A stretch of 16,515 nucleotides of DNA from an uncultured Chromatiaceae bacterium (lineage in GTDB: Bacteria; Pseudomonadota; Gammaproteobacteria; Enterobacterales; Alteromonadaceae), in assembly GCA_946481195.1 (NCBI GenBank), contig CAMLNG010000026.1, forward strand, positions 1 through 16,515, given 5' to 3'. Shown here piece after piece: positions 1 to 8,402 of this stretch. Each line of letters starts with the position of its first letter. Position 1 is the stretch's first letter. A model generated the notes under the pieces. That model was not told the DNA's origin. It made no database searches and saw nothing but the letters and a program-made list of their open reading frames with translations. Position numbers and translations under genes: made by a program.

Positions 1-528
1 AGCGTGTCGCATACCACGCGGGCGCCGCGCCCCGGTGAAACTGACGGTGTGCATTACCACTTTGTCAGTGTGGAACAGTTTAAACAGCTGATAGCCGAAG
101 AGGTTTTTCTGGAATGGGCCGAAGTCTTCGGTAATTTCTACGGCACCTCACGCCGCGCCATTGAAACTGAACTGGCCAAAGGCCGCGACGTGTTTCTCGA
201 CATCGACTGGCAAGGCGCCCAGCAAATCCGCCCACAAGTACCGGGGGTGTTATCGGTGTTTATTCTGCCGCCGAGCGTGGCCGAGTTGGAAAAACGTTTA
301 AATGGCCGCGGCACCGACAGTGCTGAGACAATCGCCAAACGCATGCAGCAGGCGCACAGCGAAATCAGCCATGTTACTGAATATGATTATGTTTTGATCA
401 ACGATGACTTCCAGCAATGTCTGCAGCAGTTTGCCGCTGTGGTGCTGAGTCAGCGCCTGACACTGGTCAAGCAGCAGCAAAAGCAAGCGGCCTTATTCGC
501 CAGCCTGTTGGCTACACCGGCAAAATAG
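1..528 (+). CDS. gmk: Guanylate kinase, 3' part (N-terminus outside window)
   Basis: Guanylate kinase transfers phosphate from ATP to GMP to make GDP in cytoplasmic purine nucleotide synthesis. The reading frame is open from base 1 (Ser-Val-Ser-His-Thr-Thr-Arg), so the gene begins upstream. By comparison with E. coli Gmk about 35 residues are missing, including the P-loop that binds ATP. Family motifs that remain are the GMP-binding [11 protein letters not shown] segment, the [10 protein letters not shown] stretch, [13 protein letters not shown], the FILPPS strand and the lid-region [14 protein letters not shown]. The C-terminus is of normal length. A GTG lies at base 4 in frame, but it is internal to the conserved domain and is not a start. 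It is followed after 48 bp by rpoZ, the usual gammaproteobacterial neighbour. Confidence 0.97.
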   Translation, partial: SVSHTTRAPRPGETDGVHYHFVSVEQFKQLIAEEVFLEWAEVFGNFYGTSRRAIETELAKGRDVFLDIDWQGAQQIRPQVPGVLSVFILPPSVAELEKRLNGRGTDSAETIAKRMQQAHSEISHVTEYDYVLINDDFQQCLQQFAAVVLSQRLTLVKQQQKQAALFASLLATPAK

Positions 529-536
529 CGTACACT
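508..536 (+). promoter_or_regulatory. Candidate sigma-70 promoter for rpoZ-spoT
   Basis: TTGGCT (508-513) and TACACT (531-536) are separated by exactly 17 bp. This is a fair match to the -35/-10 consensus, and the start of rpoZ is about 40 bp downstream. The -35 lies inside the last codons of gmk. An internal promoter would let rpoZ-spoT be expressed apart from gmk. This is seen by eye only; the -35 is weak. Confidence 0.4.
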
Positions 537-576
537 AGCCGGCTTTGAACGAATCAGTCTTTTCCCGGAGTGCAAA

Positions 577-852
577 ATGGCTCGCGTAACAGTCGAAGAT
601 GCAGTAAATCAAATTGGTAACCGTTTTGACCTGATCCTGGTCGCCGCCCGCCGCGCCCGCCAGCTCTCAGTGGAAGGCAAAGAAGCGATGGTTGACATCG
701 AAAACGACAAATCAACAGTCGTCGCCCTGCGCGAAATTGAAAAAGGCCTGATCACTGCCGACATCCTGGACCAACAGGAACGCCGTGACCAGCTGCAACA
801 GGAAGCATCTGAAATGGCCGCTGTTGCCGCCATCATCGGTTCAGATCACTAA
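577..852 (+). CDS. rpoZ: DNA-directed RNA polymerase omega subunit
   Basis: Omega is the small RNA polymerase subunit that helps fold and hold beta-prime; in proteobacteria it also forms part of a ppGpp-binding site. The 91-aa product matches E. coli omega closely along its whole length: [19 protein letters not shown] at the N-terminus, then [28 protein letters not shown], and a charged Gln/Glu-rich C-terminal helix. Length is normal for the family. The ATG is preceded by a CCGGAG ribosome binding site at good spacing. It lies directly upstream of spoT, the usual pairing, which places a ppGpp-responsive polymerase subunit beside the enzyme that makes and removes ppGpp. Confidence 0.98.
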   Translation: MARVTVEDAVNQIGNRFDLILVAARRARQLSVEGKEAMVDIENDKSTVVALREIEKGLITADILDQQERRDQLQQEASEMAAVAAIIGSDH

Positions 853-862
853 TCCTGCCCCA

Positions 863-888
863 TTGCCAACGGGGTCTCCCGTTGGCAA
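863..888 (+). promoter_or_regulatory. Perfect 11-bp stem-loop between rpoZ and spoT
   Basis: TTGCCAACGGG (863-873) and CCCGTTGGCAA (878-888) are exact inverted complements around a four-base GTCT loop, ten bases after the rpoZ stop codon. No T-run follows, so it is not a classical intrinsic terminator. It could be an mRNA-stabilising 3' structure, a processing site or an attenuator that sets the rpoZ:spoT ratio. Confidence 0.6.
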
Positions 889-961
889 GCCTTGAAAATC
901 CACGTATATTTGAGTCTGAAAACGGATACAACCCTGATATCCGGGCCCGGAGTCTCACACT

Positions 962-3094
962 GTGTATTTATTTGAAGGTCTGAAACAACAGATCAGCGCG
1001 TACTTGCCACCCGAGCAGGTTGCCCTGGTGCAACAGGCCTATATCCTTGCGCGCGATGCGCATGCGCCGCAATTTCGCAGCAGCGGCGAGCCCTACATCA
1101 CCCACCCGGTTGCTGTGACCAGCATTCTGGCCGACATGCGGATGGATCACGAAACGCTGATGGCCGCCCTATGCCACGACGTGATAGAAGACACCGAATA
1201 CAGCTTTGACGACCTGAAACAACGTTTTGGCAGCACTGTCGCCGAACTGGTGCAGGGCGTTTCGAAACTCGACAAAGTAAAATTCAAAGATATCAAAGAG
1301 TTCGAAGTCACCAACCTGCAAAAAATGTTTCTGGCAATGACGCAGGATATCCGCGTTATTCTGATTAAACTGGCCGATCGCACGCACAATATGCGCACCA
1401 TCGGCGCGTTAAAACCGGAAAAACGCCGCCGTATCGCCCGCGAAACTTTAGAGCTGTACGCCCCAATCGCTAACCGGCTCGGTATTCACAATATCAAAAA
1501 TGAGCTGGAAGACTGGGGTTTCCGCGCTTTGTATCCGATGCGCTACCGCGCGCTGGAAACTGCAGTGAAACAGGCGCGTGGCAATCGCAGTGAAATTATC
1601 GACAAAATTCAGAACGAAATTTCTGCGCGCATCCGGGATGCCGGCATCAACGCCGAAGTCAAAGGCCGGGAAAAACACCTGTACAGCATCTATCGCAAGA
1701 TGAAAAGCAAAGAGCTGATGTTCAACGATGTGATGGACATTTATGGCTTTCGCGTCGTGGTCGACAGCGTCGATTCCTGTTACCGCGTGCTCGGCGTCGT
1801 GCATAACCTGTACAAACCTATTGAGATCCGTTTTAAAGATTACATCGCCATTCCAAAACAAAACGGCTATCAGTCGCTGCATACCTCGTTGATTGGCCCG
1901 CATGGTATTCCGGTGGAGATCCAGATGCGCACCCGCGATATGGATGAAATGGCTGACAATGGTATCGCTGCACACTGGAAGTACAAAAAATCCGGTGAAC
2001 AGGGTGACAGCGCCGCACAAATCCGCGCCCGGCGCTGGATGCAGAGTTTGCTGGAGATTCAGCAAAGTGCCGGCAACACTTACGAATTCGTCGAGAATGT
2101 CAAAACCGAGCTGTACCCGGACGAGCTCTATGTCTTTACGCCAAAAGGCAAAATTGTCGAGCTGCCGATCGGCGCCAATGCCGTGGATTTTGCTTATGCC
2201 GTGCATACCGACATCGGTAACAAGTGCGTTGGCGTGCGCGTTGACCGCAAACCTTATCCGCTGACTAAAGCCTTAGAGACCGGCCAGACCGTTGAGATCA
2301 TCACCAGCCCCGGCGGCAAACCCAATGCCAGCTGGCTGAACTATGTGGTGACCAGCCGCGCTATTATGAGCATCCGTAATTTCCTGAAAAAACAACAGCA
2401 AAGCGAAGCCGTGGCGCTGGGGAAACGGCTGCTCGGCTCCGCACTGGGTGAAGTTAAAATTGAGACTATCCCTGCCGATCGGATTGAACGGGTGCTGGCG
2501 CATACCACGAAAAAAACCCTGGATGAGCTGTACTCCGACATCGGTCTTGGCAATCAGCTGCCCATCGCCGTGGCGCGTCGTCTGCTCGGCGAATTTGATG
2601 AAGCAACTCCGGCGGCACCGCAAGCTGTGACCGACAATCCGTTGCCGTCCAAAGTCAAAGCCGTAATTGTCGGCTCTGAAGGTTTACTCACTACCTTTGC
2701 CAAATGTTGCCGGCCTATTCCGGGTGACCCAATCGCTGCCAGTGCATCACCGGGCAAAGGCCTCAACGTGCACCGCGCTGAATGCCGTAATATCCGCGGT
2801 TGGGAAAAAGAACCGGGCAAATATTTCCCGGTGAAATGGGATCAAACCGGCGACAAACAGTTCCTGGTCGATATCCGTATTTTTATCGTCAATAAACAAG
2901 GCATGCTGGCCAAACTCACGACGGTCATCGCTTCGCAGGATTCGAATATTCAGGACCTGTCGACCGACGATCGGGATTCCGGCGATTATGTGATTAAAAT
3001 CACTTTATCGGTTCGCGACCGCATTCATCTGGCCAACGTGATGCGCAAACTCCGGGTCACCCCGGATGTGATTAAAGTTTACAGAAGGAAGTAA
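962..3094 (+). CDS. spoT: Bifunctional (p)ppGpp synthetase / 3'-pyrophosphohydrolase SpoT
   Basis: SpoT controls the stringent-response alarmone ppGpp: it hydrolyses it and, more weakly, makes it from GDP/GTP and ATP. The product has 710 aa, against about 702 in E. coli. Domains in order: HD hydrolase at about 20-200, with the His72-Asp73 pair in CHDVIEDT and [13 protein letters not shown] at 135-147; synthetase at about 235-350, with [22 protein letters not shown] at 290-299, NGYQSLHTS and VEIQMRT; TGS at about 385-450 ([22 protein letters not shown]); a conserved-cysteine region with [10 protein letters not shown] at 581-590; and a C-terminal ACT domain from about 635. The RFKD loop is the RxKD type of bifunctional Rel/SpoT enzymes, not the ExDD type of RelA. 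Start is GTG at 962, giving the family N-terminus MYLFE, with GGAG nine bases upstream. All catalytic motifs are intact. Confidence 0.98.
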   Translation: MYLFEGLKQQISAYLPPEQVALVQQAYILARDAHAPQFRSSGEPYITHPVAVTSILADMRMDHETLMAALCHDVIEDTEYSFDDLKQRFGSTVAELVQGVSKLDKVKFKDIKEFEVTNLQKMFLAMTQDIRVILIKLADRTHNMRTIGALKPEKRRRIARETLELYAPIANRLGIHNIKNELEDWGFRALYPMRYRALETAVKQARGNRSEIIDKIQNEISARIRDAGINAEVKGREKHLYSIYRKMKSKELMFNDVMDIYGFRVVVDSVDSCYRVLGVVHNLYKPIEIRFKDYIAIPKQNGYQSLHTSLIGPHGIPVEIQMRTRDMDEMADNGIAAHWKYKKSGEQGDSAAQIRARRWMQSLLEIQQSAGNTYEFVENVKTELYPDELYVFTPKGKIVELPIGANAVDFAYAVHTDIGNKCVGVRVDRKPYPLTKALETGQTVEIITSPGGKPNASWLNYVVTSRAIMSIRNFLKKQQQSEAVALGKRLLGSALGEVKIETIPADRIERVLAHTTKKTLDELYSDIGLGNQLPIAVARRLLGEFDEATPAAPQAVTDNPLPSKVKAVIVGSEGLLTTFAKCCRPIPGDPIAASASPGKGLNVHRAECRNIRGWEKEPGKYFPVKWDQTGDKQFLVDIRIFIVNKQGMLAKLTTVIASQDSNIQDLSTDDRDSGDYVIKITLSVRDRIHLANVMRKLRVTPDVIKVYRRK

Positions 3095-3099
3095 TCTCC

Positions 3100-3492
3100 A
3101 TGTCAAAAGTCATTATCAGTACTGCCAATGCCCCTGCCGCCATCGGCACTTATTCGCAGGCGGTCAAAATTGGCACTACTGTGTATTTAAGTGGCCAAAT
3201 CCCGCTGGTGCCGGCCAGTATGCAGATGGTGTCAGAAGACTTTGCCGAGCAGGCGCATCAGGTGTTTAAAAACTTGTCTGCCGTCTGTGAAGCCGCTGGT
3301 GGCACTATCCAGGACATGGTCAAAGTGAATATTTTCCTGACTGACCTAAGCAAATTTGCCATCGTCAACGAAATCATGGCGCAGTACTTCAGCCAGCCTT
3401 ATCCGGCGCGGGCTGCTGTCCAGGTCAGCGCATTACCACGCGCCGCACAGATTGAAATCGACGGTGTGATGGAGTTGCCATCAACCAACTAA
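3100..3492 (+). CDS. ridA: RidA family 2-iminobutanoate/2-iminopropanoate deaminase
   Basis: RidA (YjgF/YER057c/UK114 family) hydrolyses reactive enamine/imine intermediates released by PLP enzymes such as threonine dehydratase, giving 2-oxoacids and ammonia. The 130-aa length is typical. Visible signatures are [13 protein letters not shown] near the N-terminus, YLSGQIPL with the conserved glycine at 32, and [15 protein letters not shown] with Arg104, the substrate-carboxylate-binding arginine of the family, followed by Glu119 in IEIDGVMEL. It starts five bases after the spoT stop, and its GAAGGAAG ribosome binding site lies inside the spoT 3' end, so the two genes are almost certainly cotranscribed. 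Pseudomonas also has ridA next to spoT. Confidence 0.96.
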   Translation: MSKVIISTANAPAAIGTYSQAVKIGTTVYLSGQIPLVPASMQMVSEDFAEQAHQVFKNLSAVCEAAGGTIQDMVKVNIFLTDLSKFAIVNEIMAQYFSQPYPARAAVQVSALPRAAQIEIDGVMELPSTN

Positions 3493-3536
3493 GCCGTTGC
3501 CGGCAGTGGCTGGCGCAGTCACTGCTGTTCACCTCC

Positions 3537-4304
3537 ATGTTATTGTCGTCAGTGGCGCAGGCCGCAGACGACCAACCGGTGCTGCACTGGTGCCTCGACC
3601 ATTTCCCGCGTTTTCATGAATTTCAGCGGCCGGACCGCCCGGTTGGTGCATCTGTTGACCTGATGCAGGAACTGGCTCGCCGCGCTGGCTTTCGCATTGA
3701 ATACAGTCCCCGCACGCCAGTCGCCCGTTGTTTCCGCCAAATGGCAAGCGGCGAAGCGGACCTGATGACCAACCTGAACAAAACGGCGGAACGCGAAGCC
3801 CTGATGCTGATGTTTCCCTACAGCGAACGCATCCCGGAATCATTGTATCAGCGTGGCGATGACCCGCGGACCATTAATCAGCTCAGTCAGCTGGAACATC
3901 TGACCTTAGCGACAGTGCGTAATTACGCCTATCATCCGGATTTGATGACCTTAGTCCGTAATTTGGGCCCCAACCGCCAGCTGGAAGTGCCGAGTATCGC
4001 CGCCGGTTTTGATGTGCTGGCTAAAGGCAGGGTTGATGGCCTGATCGTGCCGCGTTACAGCTCGCTGGATTATCTGTACAACACACCGCGTTTACATCAG
4101 AAGTTTAAACGCGCACCGCTGATGTTAAAAACGGCCAAACCACAATTTATTTATATCGGTTTTTCCCGGCACAGCCGCCATCCACAGCTGGCTGCCGTCA
4201 TTGAAAAAACTATCGCCGAAATGATGGCAGACGGCACAGTCCGCCGTTTATACGCACCAGACGCAAAACAAGCTGATTTATCGATATTGGTTGGCACTAA
4301 CTGA
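3537..4304 (+). CDS. Periplasmic solute-binding-like protein (SBP_bac_3 type), paralogue 1
   Basis: This looks like a small extracellular solute-binding protein (bacterial family 3, amino-acid ABC-binding fold). It has PVLHWCLDHFP near the N-terminus, DLMQELARRAGF, GEADLMTNLNKTAEREA, a central RVDGLIVPRYSSLDYL and a C-terminal TIAEMMADGTVRRLYAP helix. Ligand unknown. It is clearly homologous to the next gene, and both mature proteins have exactly two cysteines 46 residues apart (here 19 and 65). The first canonical start, ATG 3537, has no ribosome binding site and leaves only nine residues before an AQA-ADD cleavage site. Reading upstream in frame to an ATC at 3480 adds a basic n-region and hydrophobic core, and GGAG (3471-3474) sits five bases before it; that start would overlap the end of ridA. 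The interval 3537-4304 is therefore the conservative call. There is no permease or ATPase nearby. Confidence 0.8.
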   Translation: MLLSSVAQAADDQPVLHWCLDHFPRFHEFQRPDRPVGASVDLMQELARRAGFRIEYSPRTPVARCFRQMASGEADLMTNLNKTAEREALMLMFPYSERIPESLYQRGDDPRTINQLSQLEHLTLATVRNYAYHPDLMTLVRNLGPNRQLEVPSIAAGFDVLAKGRVDGLIVPRYSSLDYLYNTPRLHQKFKRAPLMLKTAKPQFIYIGFSRHSRHPQLAAVIEKTIAEMMADGTVRRLYAPDAKQADLSILVGTN

Positions 4305-4325
4305 CTGGCGGTAAGCCAGGAGGAG
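4305..4325 (+). promoter_or_regulatory. Small hairpin plus strong ribosome binding site before paralogue 2
   Basis: CTGGC (4305-4309) and GCCAG (4315-4319) form a perfect five-bp stem right after the upstream stop codon. They are followed by, and partly overlap, AGGAGGAG (4318-4325). This Shine-Dalgarno is six bases before ATG 4332 and favours that codon over the in-frame TTG at 4326. Confidence 0.5.
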
Positions 4326-4331
4326 TTGCAG

Positions 4332-5096
4332 ATGTCCGGATGGTTGCGCTTCAGCGCTCTGTTCATTCTGTGCTGGCTGGCGCAGGCAAAAGCCAGCCCG
4401 CCAGAAGTCTCTCAGACCACCACCAAACCTGTACTACAGTGGTGCCTCGATCATTTGCCGCCACGCCACACTTATCTAGCCGGGCAGCAACCCACCGGCC
4501 CTATGGTCGACATGATGCGTGAACTGGCGGACGCCAGCGGTTTTACGCTGAGCTTCAGCCCGCCAACCCCTCTCAATCGTTGTCTGAAACTGCTGGAAGA
4601 AGGCAAAACCGACCTGATGACCGGTTTGGTACAAACCGAAGCGCGGCAGGCAGTTTATCTGATGTCTCCTTTTGACGAAGTACGGATGAACAGTATCGTC
4701 GTGGCGCCGCATAGCCCGGTGGTGCAACGCGAGCAAGACTTGCGGGGACGCATCGTGGTTCTGACCAAAGATCGCACTTACCCACCGGCCCTGCTAAAAC
4801 GACTCCCCCAATTACAAATAACGGTAATTTGGGGCAAAGACTTAGAAAGCGCACTGGCATTATTGCTGTATCAGCAGGCCGACATCTATATGGGTCCACA
4901 ACATTACACTTTAATGGAATTACAGAAAAATCCGCGTTTTAACACGTTGAAACTGAACAGTTGGCAACTACCGGCAGACCACTCGCAGCGCACGCATCTG
5001 GCGATGTCACGCTTAAGCCCGCACCAGGCGCTGTGGCCTAAAATCGACCAGGAACTGCAAAAAATGGTGGCCGCCAATAAAACCCATTTTTACTGA
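4332..5096 (+). CDS. Periplasmic solute-binding-like protein (SBP_bac_3 type), paralogue 2
   Basis: This 254-aa product is a tandem paralogue of the preceding gene. Aligned landmarks are KPVLQWCLDHLPPRH, VDMMRELADASGF, TPLNRCLKLLEEGKTDLMTG and ADIYMGPQHYTLMEL. From ATG 4332 it has a good Sec signal peptide: Arg6, hydrophobic core ALFILCWLA, and an AKA cleavage site at residues 19-21. The signal-peptide cysteine lacks a proper lipobox. The mature protein has only Cys38 and Cys84, spaced 46 residues apart as in paralogue 1, which suggests a periplasmic disulfide. The fold assignment to family 3 solute-binding proteins is from motif resemblance; the ligand is unknown and no transporter subunits are present. 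A sensory or scavenging role is possible. It sits 66 bp before recG. Confidence 0.82.
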   Translation: MSGWLRFSALFILCWLAQAKASPPEVSQTTTKPVLQWCLDHLPPRHTYLAGQQPTGPMVDMMRELADASGFTLSFSPPTPLNRCLKLLEEGKTDLMTGLVQTEARQAVYLMSPFDEVRMNSIVVAPHSPVVQREQDLRGRIVVLTKDRTYPPALLKRLPQLQITVIWGKDLESALALLLYQQADIYMGPQHYTLMELQKNPRFNTLKLNSWQLPADHSQRTHLAMSRLSPHQALWPKIDQELQKMVAANKTHFY

Positions 5097-5162
5097 GTCT
5101 GCGCATTCAACGCGGATTTTCCGTTATCATGCGACGATGATTGTCTGCGGACCTGACTGAAT

Positions 5163-7268
5163 TTGAGCCGGACCTCACTTGCCAACCTGGCCATCGTGCA
5201 CCTCAAAGGTGTTGGCGCTAAAACAGCTGCATTACTGGAAAAACTGGGCCTGCATTCAGTGCAGGATATTTTGTTCCACCTGCCATTGCGTTACGAAGAC
5301 CGCACCCGCGTTTGTCCGATCGCCGATACCTGGCCGGCGCAGCAAGTCAGTGTGCAGGGTGTGGTGCAAAGCAGTGAAATCACCTTTGGCAAAAGGCGCA
5401 GCTGGGTAGTTGTACTGCGCGATGGCAGCGGCAGTATCACGCTGCGTTTTTTCCATTTCAGTGCGGCGCAAAAAAACGCGGTAGAACCTGGGGTCACGCT
5501 GCGTTGTTTTGGCGAAATCAAACGCGGTATGCGCGGCGTGGAAATGCTGCATCCGGAATACAAAATCATTAAAGACGACGCAGGCCCGGAGCTCGCCGAA
5601 TCATTGACCCCGGTCTACCCCACCACCGAAGGCCTGAAACAAGGCAGCTGGCGTACGCTGACCGAACAAGCGCTGCAGGAGCTGCGCCGTGCCGCGCCGG
5701 AAGAATATCTGGCGCCGTTATTTGCACTACAGGCACAACATGCCGGGCACTGGCAGGCCTGGAGCCTCAGCGACGCATTATTTTATCTGCACCGGCCGCC
5801 GCCGGACGCCTCCCTGCAATTGCTGGAACTGGGCCAGCATCCGGCGCAGCAGCGGCTGATTTTTGAAGAATTAGTCGCGCAGCAACTCAGCATGCTGCAG
5901 GTGCGCAGCCTGTCGCGCACGCAGGCCGCCCGGCCCATTCCGCCCGATCTGCAGCTGACGCCACAACTGCTGGCCAGCCTGCCGTCTAGCCCAACCGGCG
6001 CACAGCAACGTGTGCTGCAGCAAATTCAACAGGATCTGGCCCGCACAGAACCTATGCTGCGCCTGGTGCAGGGCGATGTTGGCTCCGGTAAAACTCTGGT
6101 CGCGGCGCTGGCCGCTTTACCGGTGATCCAGGCGGGATTTCAGGTGGCTCTGATGGCGCCGACTGAACTGCTGGCCGAACAACACGCCAGTACTTTCCGG
6201 CGCTGGCTGGAACCTTTAGGCGTGCAGATTGCCTGGCTGGGTGGCAAAACCAAAGGCAAAGCGCGTGATGCTGAGCTTACCGCCATTGCCGATGGCAGCG
6301 CCAGGCTGGTGATTGGCACTCATGCCTTGTTTCAGCAGCAAGTGCAGTTTGCCGCGCTGGCGCTTGCCATCATCGACGAGCAACATCGTTTTGGTGTGCA
6401 TCAGCGGCTGGAACTCAGAGCTAAAGGTGAACAGCAAGGTTTTGCGCCGCATCAGCTGGTGATGACTGCCACTCCTATCCCCCGCACGCTGGCGATGACG
6501 GCTTACGCCGATCTGGATACTTCGATTATCGACGAGCTGCCGCCCGGCCGTACACCGGTCACCACAGTGGCAATCCCGGACACCCGCCGCGCTGAAGTGG
6601 TGAGCAGAGTCCGGCAAGTGGTACAGGAACAGGGTCGGCAGGCGTATTGGGTCTGTACCCTGATTGATGAATCCGATGCACTGCAATGTCAGGCCGCTGA
6701 AATCACCGCCGCCGAGCTTGCGGCCGCTTTGCCTGAGCTGAATATTGGCCTGGTGCATGGCCGGCTGAAAAGCAGCGAAAAACAAGCGGTGATGCAGGCG
6801 TTTGCCGCGAACGAACTGCATTTGTTAGTCGCGACCACTGTGATTGAAGTGGGCGTGGATGTACCCAACGCCAGCCTGATGATTATCGAAAATCCGGAGC
6901 GGCTTGGCCTGGCGCAACTGCACCAGCTGCGTGGTCGGGTCGGCCGGGGCAGCGCCGCCTCACACTGTGTGCTGCTGTATCATGCGCCATTATCGCCCAC
7001 GGCCCAGGCCCGGCTCAGTGTGCTGCGCGACAGCAACGACGGCTTTGTCATCGCGCAGCGCGATTTGGAAATTCGCGGACCGGGTGAACTGCTCGGCACC
7101 CGCCAGACCGGCCTCGCCAGTTACCGCATCGCCGATTTAAGCCGCGATCAGGATTTGATCCCGGCGGCACAGCAAACTGCGTTAGTGCTCTGGCAACAGG
7201 ATCGCCGTGGCAGTGAAGCATTGATCCGCCGCTGGTTGGGTTATCGGGAAATCTACGCCCAGGCCTGA
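5163..7268 (+). CDS. recG: ATP-dependent DNA helicase RecG
   Basis: RecG remodels stalled replication forks, Holliday junctions and R-/D-loops by double-strand translocation. The product has 701 aa (E. coli 693) and is near-identical in motif layout. It has an N-terminal wedge/OB-fold domain (HLPLRYEDRT, LRDGSGSITLRFF, LTPVYPTTEGLKQ), then Walker A GDVGSGKT at 304-311, APTELLAEQH, the DEQH box (variant DEAH) at 405-408, TATPIPRT starting at about 435, GRTPVTTVAIPDTRR, ATTVIEVGVDVPNAS, HQLRGRVGRG and IRGPGELLGTRQTG. The start is TTG 5163. An in-frame stop lies nine bases upstream and no later ATG precedes the conserved VHLKGVGA segment, so TTG is well supported although its ribosome binding site is weak. 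In E. coli recG closes the spoT operon, and here it closes the same block. Confidence 0.97.
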   Translation: MSRTSLANLAIVHLKGVGAKTAALLEKLGLHSVQDILFHLPLRYEDRTRVCPIADTWPAQQVSVQGVVQSSEITFGKRRSWVVVLRDGSGSITLRFFHFSAAQKNAVEPGVTLRCFGEIKRGMRGVEMLHPEYKIIKDDAGPELAESLTPVYPTTEGLKQGSWRTLTEQALQELRRAAPEEYLAPLFALQAQHAGHWQAWSLSDALFYLHRPPPDASLQLLELGQHPAQQRLIFEELVAQQLSMLQVRSLSRTQAARPIPPDLQLTPQLLASLPSSPTGAQQRVLQQIQQDLARTEPMLRLVQGDVGSGKTLVAALAALPVIQAGFQVALMAPTELLAEQHASTFRRWLEPLGVQIAWLGGKTKGKARDAELTAIADGSARLVIGTHALFQQQVQFAALALAIIDEQHRFGVHQRLELRAKGEQQGFAPHQLVMTATPIPRTLAMTAYADLDTSIIDELPPGRTPVTTVAIPDTRRAEVVSRVRQVVQEQGRQAYWVCTLIDESDALQCQAAEITAAELAAALPELNIGLVHGRLKSSEKQAVMQAFAANELHLLVATTVIEVGVDVPNASLMIIENPERLGLAQLHQLRGRVGRGSAASHCVLLYHAPLSPTAQARLSVLRDSNDGFVIAQRDLEIRGPGELLGTRQTGLASYRIADLSRDQDLIPAAQQTALVLWQQDRRGSEALIRRWLGYREIYAQA

Positions 7269-7325
7269 TCAATCTTCCAGCCACAACTTATGTACTGCTG
7301 ATACCGACGGATGTGAAATCAGCAC

Positions 7326-7532
7326 CTACACTTCGTCCAGCAGCTGTGCAGCAGCGATCTGCTGTTGTAGATGCAGGCGCAGCAGCAGGCATGCTTCAGC
7401 ATGGTATTCAGCCAGCTCTGGCGGGCTGATGTCGTGCACGGCCGGATGCTTCACGTCATACCCACATTGCTCTGCCACCTCTTGCAGGCTCACATCGTCG
7501 TCCGATACTTCTACCGCTATATAAAGTTTCAT
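7326..7532 (-). CDS. Hypothetical 68-aa acidic protein
   Basis: A short reading frame on the minus strand, not recognised. The start chosen is the ATG whose complement is 7530-7532, with an AGGA nine bases upstream; an earlier in-frame start at 7604 would read into the divergent promoter and looks spurious. The product begins MKLYIAVEVSDDD and is rich in Asp, Glu, Leu, Gln and Ala. It has two cysteines (in EQCGYD and EACLLL) and a C-terminal Leu/Gln/Ala-rich stretch likely to be helical. There is no signal peptide or membrane segment. It is convergent with recG and divergent from the GntR gene. It could be a genuine small conserved protein or a chance frame; composition and start context favour a real gene. 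Confidence 0.5.
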   Translation of the reverse strand: MKLYIAVEVSDDDVSLQEVAEQCGYDVKHPAVHDISPPELAEYHAEACLLLRLHLQQQIAAAQLLDEV

Positions 7533-7649
7533 CTGTAAGATCCTGACGGGTGCTGTTTGCCGATTGTGCCACAAAGCTGTTGAATGTCGCAGTATGGCTG
7601 ACAATCTGACAGTTCAAACGAAAACTGATAGACGCAGTGCCTTATCTGC

Positions 7650-7663
7650 TTGGTATACTGTAT
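7650..7663 (+). promoter_or_regulatory. Candidate -10 element and GntR-like operator upstream of the regulator gene
   Basis: The stretch TTGGTATACTGTAT contains TATACT (7654-7659), a good -10, and the palindromic core GTATAC (7653-7658). The same core is at the centre of the 12-bp palindrome in the hydroxyproline divergent promoter. ATAC-T-GTAT (7655-7663) is also an inverted repeat. Autoregulation by the GntR protein is therefore plausible. No convincing -35 is visible. Confidence 0.4.
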
Positions 7664-7698
7664 TTTTTCGTGTTCCAGCCCAACACCGCGGATGCCTG

Positions 7699-8358
7699 AT
7701 GAGTATCGAATACAAAACCCGTACCCAAGTTGTCGTCGAAGTGATCCGGCAGAAAATTCTGTCCGGTGCCATTAAAGGCGGTGAACCGCTGCGCCAGGCC
7801 GCTCTGGCCGAAGAGTTAAATGTCAGCCGTATTCCGGTACGCGAAGCGCTGCTGCAACTGGAAGCTGAAGGTCTTGTTGAATTTGAAGCGCATAAAGGCG
7901 CCACCGCCACCCGCTTGTCGGCCGATCAGGTGACTGAGTTGTTTGAACTCCGGGCCATGCTCGAAACCGATTTGCTGCGCCGCGCTATTCCGCTATTAAC
8001 TGACGCCGATCTCGCGGCAGCCGAAACGCTGCGCAGCCAGATGGCCGATGCCTATCAGCAACAAGACAGTGCCGGCAGCTGGAGTGTACTGAATACCCAG
8101 TTCCACTTAACTTTATACCGGGCTGCCGGACGGCCATTGAGTTTTGAACTGGTGCAGCAACTGCTGACCACCTCGGACCGCTACATCCGCATGCATCTGA
8201 TGCTGGCAGGTGGTGTACAAAAAGCCGATCCTGAACACAGTGAACTGCTGAAATTATGCCGTGAACGCCAGACCGAAGCGGCCTGTACTTTGCTGACACA
8301 ACACATTCTCGGCGCCGCCGGGGAAGTGAAACAAATAGTCGCCAGTCTGAGCAACTGA
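7699..8358 (+). CDS. GntR family transcriptional regulator, FCD (FadR) subfamily
   Basis: The product is a 219-aa DNA-binding regulator. The N-terminal winged helix-turn-helix (about 8-72) shows the classic GntR signature: LRQAALAEELNVSRIPVREA, then LLQLEAEGLVEFEAHKGA. The rest is an all-helical FCD effector domain with ELRAMLETDLLRRA and the metal/ligand positions Asn132-x3-His136, His180 and His202. ATG 7699 was chosen because it gives a normal FCD-regulator N-terminus (MSIEYKTRTQ); an upstream frame start at 7564 would include the promoter. The ribosome binding site is weak. The gene lies 2.4 kb from the hydroxyproline cluster with fusA2 between, and no other regulator is in view. It most likely senses hydroxyproline or a breakdown intermediate and represses the cluster. 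That target is inferred from the shared GTATAC operator core. Confidence 0.92.
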   Translation: MSIEYKTRTQVVVEVIRQKILSGAIKGGEPLRQAALAEELNVSRIPVREALLQLEAEGLVEFEAHKGATATRLSADQVTELFELRAMLETDLLRRAIPLLTDADLAAAETLRSQMADAYQQQDSAGSWSVLNTQFHLTLYRAAGRPLSFELVQQLLTTSDRYIRMHLMLAGGVQKADPEHSELLKLCRERQTEAACTLLTQHILGAAGEVKQIVASLSN

Positions 8359-8402
8359 TCCAACCCCACTTGGCGGGATCCTGTGCCCTTGCCCATTCAA
8401 TT

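Noticed and set aside
1448..2206. 252-aa open frame on the minus strand inside spoT
   Set aside because: It lies wholly opposite conserved SpoT synthetase and TGS coding sequence and has no recognisable motif; it is a shadow of a strongly conserved gene.
6216..6821. 201-aa open frame on the minus strand inside recG
   Set aside because: It is opposite the conserved helicase motifs and its low-complexity His/Gln/Arg-rich product is typical of an antisense shadow.
7564..7698. N-terminal extension of the GntR regulator
   Set aside because: The extra 45 residues are not GntR-like and cover the probable promoter; ATG 7699 gives the usual N-terminus.
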